The notes under the pieces: generated by a model
Seen by the model: the letters and a program-made list of their open reading frames with translations, nothing else
Database searches by the model: none
What the model was told of the DNA's origin: nothing
Made by a program: the position numbers and the translations under genes
Part shown: positions 61,875 through 64,000 of the stretch, one piece after another
How the letters are laid out: each line of letters begins with the position of its first letter
Numbering within the stretch: position 1 is the first letter of the stretch
Assembly: GCF_000010165.1 (NCBI RefSeq)
Contig: NC_012491.1
Location: 3,665,501-3,729,500 of the forward strand
DNA: 64,000 nucleotides
Reading direction: 5' to 3'
Origin: Brevibacillus brevis NBRC 100599
Lineage (GTDB): Bacteria > Bacillota > Bacilli > Brevibacillales > Brevibacillaceae

Positions 61875-64000
61875 TTATTCAAGTACGATAGAACCTGTAC
61901 CTGCTAATACGTGTCCTATTTTTTGTGCAAGCAAATCTGCCATCTTCTCACATAGCCTCTCTAATTCTTCCTCAGAATTCTCCAGCGTTGATTGCACAGT
62001 CATTTGAAAAGTGGGACGGAAGTCAATATAAAAAGAAGTTGGCTGCTTATTTGGGCTTGTATACTGTGCCTGAGCTCCGCTTGTTATTGAAGGTGTATAA
62101 CTTGGAACTTGACTAAAAGTGCTATCTAACGCTGCAGCTAATGAATCACCTGAAGCTTCAACACCGATTGCCATAGTTTCAGGAATAGCCATCCCACTAG
62201 CTGTTAAGCGAGAAAAAGGACCTAGCTCAGCATCCGAATGCGGTAGGAATTGATCAGCCCACTCAAAAACGCTTGAAAGAGCCTCAGCTACCTTGTCCTT
62301 TGCAGACAAAATACCGTCTACGATTGTGGTAATAATCTTTTGTCCACTCTCAAAAAGCCCGCTAATCCATCCGCCAAACCAACCGTCTATCGTAGTAAAA
62401 GCATTAAAGAATGTTTCTTTGATGGTATCCCATGCCCCTGACCAATCGCCAGTTAAAAACTGAATAAATGCAGTGAAAAGCCCTTTCCAAAAATCAATCA
62501 CCATTCCAAAGTAAGCAGAGAGTCCTTCCCAGATTGCAATACCCGCTGATTTTACGCATTCCCACCCTGCTACCAAATAGGCGCTGACCATGTCCCAGTT
62601 TTCATAGAGCCACCAGCCAACAGCAATCAATGCAATGACTGCCGCGATTATCAGGAGAATGGGCCATAATGCAGTAATTGACGAGATACCAAAGACACTC
62701 ATTGCTGCACTTGCCGCTTGTAATCCAACTGTAATTGGTGTCCAAAGTCCGGCCAGCAGTACGATTGGGCCAATTATCATGGCAAGAGCTGCAACCACCA
62801 TCAAAAATGAAACAGCTACCTTCGTGATAAAAGGATGCTCTTGTGTAAAAGTCCCTATCCCTTTTGCAATCTTTGCAAGCAAGCTAACGATTGGTTTTGC
62901 GACATCTAATACGGAGCCTCCTATCGGATAAAGTGCCAACTTCATTTCATTTGCCATCGCTTGCCAGTCATTCGAAACTTGGCCAGCTATTTCTGATGTT
63001 TTTCCTGCGAAATCTTCGAGTGGCCCAGCGTTAAACATAGATTTGATAGCATCCCGTCCCGCATCTTCAAACTGTGTTCCAAAAACATTTCCTAAGACTT
63101 CGTCTTGCAACTTCTGATCTTTAATAGAAGCTATCCCAGCAGTAATAGCAAAAATTGCTTGCTCAGCCTCTTTGCCACCTGCCTTGATTTGGTCGAGCAT
63201 TTTGAATAGCTTTTTCTCACCGAAAATTTCCTCAAGAGACCCCAGTGCGTTTTCATCCAGAGCCTTGTTCAATCGAATACCGAACGACTCTTTGAATGCA
63301 TCACCTAGCTTATCAAAATTCAGAGCACCAGCCTCAGCTCCAGCTACAAACATGCCCATCATTTGCTCTGCACTTAACCCTGCTTCTTTAAATTGCGGCG
63401 AATATTCCCAAATGGTATCAAGCAGATCTTCAGCCTTGTCCCCTACCCGTTGATATGCTGCTGTAATCATATCCAACCCTTTAATCGGATCTGTTGCCCA
63501 TTGTTCTTCCATCATATCCAGAGCTCTAGCAGTGCTTACTTGATCGAGACTACCAAAAGACGCCTTTTCAAGAGAGAGAGCTCCTTCAGCCACTTTCTCA
63601 ATCTGTTCGTCCGTCCCTTCTAGTAACTGACGCAACCGTCCATAAGCCTCTGCTGCTTCCATTGGCGTCTCTACTAAACCAGTCGCGAAAAGTCCTTTTG
63701 CTGACTCGGATATGCTTATCATTTCGTCGTCAGTAGCACCTACATTCGCCTGAAGAATACCAAGAGCTTGATCCATGTCTTGTGCGGCAATAGCAGCGGC
63801 CGACAATCCCGCTGTAATTACTGCGCCGCCCGCTGTTGCCAGTCCGCCAATTTCCTCCAAATGTCCTGCCGCAGCTTCGACATGATCCAAAGACTCTGAT
63901 GCCTGGTCCCCAGCTCTAGCAGCGTCACGTAAGGCGCGCTCTAATCGTGAAATGTCCTGGGTGTCAATATCATCTTCAGCTCGTTGAATACGCTCCAATT
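61875..64000 (-). CDS. phage tail tape measure protein, 5' end beyond window
   Basis: At least 707 residues, open to the right edge, so the N terminus is missing. The first part is alpha-helical with the tape measure signature (AIAAQDMDQALGILQANVGATDDEMISI, AEAYGRLRQLLEG); two or three hydrophobic segments lie at about 395-470 (VVAALAMIIGPIVLLAGLWTP, WPILLIIAAVIALIAVGWWL). It ends LLAQKIGHVLAGTGSIVLE. It sets tail length and helps DNA passage. Larger size is expected in full. Confidence 0.9.
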   Translation of the reverse strand, partial: LERIQRAEDDIDTQDISRLERALRDAARAGDQASESLDHVEAAAGHLEEIGGLATAGGAVITAGLSAAAIAAQDMDQALGILQANVGATDDEMISISESAKGLFATGLVETPMEAAEAYGRLRQLLEGTDEQIEKVAEGALSLEKASFGSLDQVSTARALDMMEEQWATDPIKGLDMITAAYQRVGDKAEDLLDTIWEYSPQFKEAGLSAEQMMGMFVAGAEAGALNFDKLGDAFKESFGIRLNKALDENALGSLEEIFGEKKLFKMLDQIKAGGKEAEQAIFAITAGIASIKDQKLQDEVLGNVFGTQFEDAGRDAIKSMFNAGPLEDFAGKTSEIAGQVSNDWQAMANEMKLALYPIGGSVLDVAKPIVSLLAKIAKGIGTFTQEHPFITKVAVSFLMVVAALAMIIGPIVLLAGLWTPITVGLQAASAAMSVFGISSITALWPILLIIAAVIALIAVGWWLYENWDMVSAYLVAGWECVKSAGIAIWEGLSAYFGMVIDFWKGLFTAFIQFLTGDWSGAWDTIKETFFNAFTTIDGWFGGWISGLFESGQKIITTIVDGILSAKDKVAEALSSVFEWADQFLPHSDAELGPFSRLTASGMAIPETMAIGVEASGDSLAAALDSTFSQVPSYTPSITSGAQAQYTSPNKQPTSFYIDFRPTFQMTVQSTLENSEEELERLCEKMADLLAQKIGHVLAGTGSIVLE

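Noticed and set aside
61560-61907. 115-codon plus-strand open frame opposite the toxin
   Set aside because: It runs through the antitoxin terminator and the toxin gene; the type I toxin-antitoxin layout explains the region better.
1-64000. CRISPR arrays, rRNA or tRNA genes, insertion-sequence transposases
   Set aside because: No regularly spaced repeats, no rRNA or tRNA cloverleaf pattern and no transposase motif noticed on reading the window.

Overview
The window reads as chromosomal DNA of a Gram-positive, endospore-forming Firmicute, most likely a Brevibacillus or close Paenibacillaceae relative. The basis is gene order (sucCD-dprA-topA-trmFO-xerC-hslVU-codY followed by one long fla/che operon, the arrangement of Bacillus subtilis and relatives), the presence of CodY, FliY, CheC and CheD, and a PBSX-like prophage. 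Genus is an inference; no rRNA gene is present. || Region 1 (1-27,470, all minus strand, transcribed right to left): the fla/che operon from flgB (27,357) to sigD (cut by the left edge). In order of transcription: flgB flgC fliE fliF fliG fliH fliI fliJ motE-like fliK TIGR02530 flgE flbD fliL fliM fliY cheY fliO fliP fliQ fliR flhB flhA flhF flhG cheB cheA cheW cheC cheD, a small membrane protein, sigD. Genes are tightly packed with many 4-8 nt overlaps. Two things stand out. fliF carries an in-frame TAA between its two halves. No flgD (hook cap) lies at its usual place after fliK. Together they suggest a strain with damaged motility, or a sequence error at the stop. || Region 2 (27,664-38,418, minus): conserved housekeeping block of codY, hslU/hslV protease, xerC recombinase, trmFO, topA, dprA and sucD/sucC. 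|| Region 3 (38,600-45,390): strain-variable chromosomal genes: a lipoprotein, an AlbA_2 protein, an SCP2-type protein, a YbjQ protein, a three-gene cyclic-di-GMP cluster (CBS-GGDEF, unknown, EAL), a plus-strand chagasin-type cysteine protease inhibitor, then the 3' end of comM (yifB), broken at about 45,355. || Region 4 (about 45,360-64,000): a prophage that seems to be inserted in comM. From the junction inward: a tandem-HTH regulator and an orphan unknown protein (plus strand); cargo genes (membrane-anchored secreted nuclease with Excalibur domain, membrane-anchored Mrr-like nuclease, an SOS-controlled YolD-like operon, a secreted protein, two tiny plus-strand proteins); a lysis cassette (holin, amidase, small membrane protein); then the tail/baseplate operon in PBSX order (XkdX-like back to XkdP-like) and the tape measure protein, which runs off the right edge. 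Between the XkdP-like gene and the tape measure gene lies a type I toxin-antitoxin locus of the TxpA/holin-like toxin class, with a 27-residue toxin. Integrase, repressor and head genes would be expected to the right of the window.
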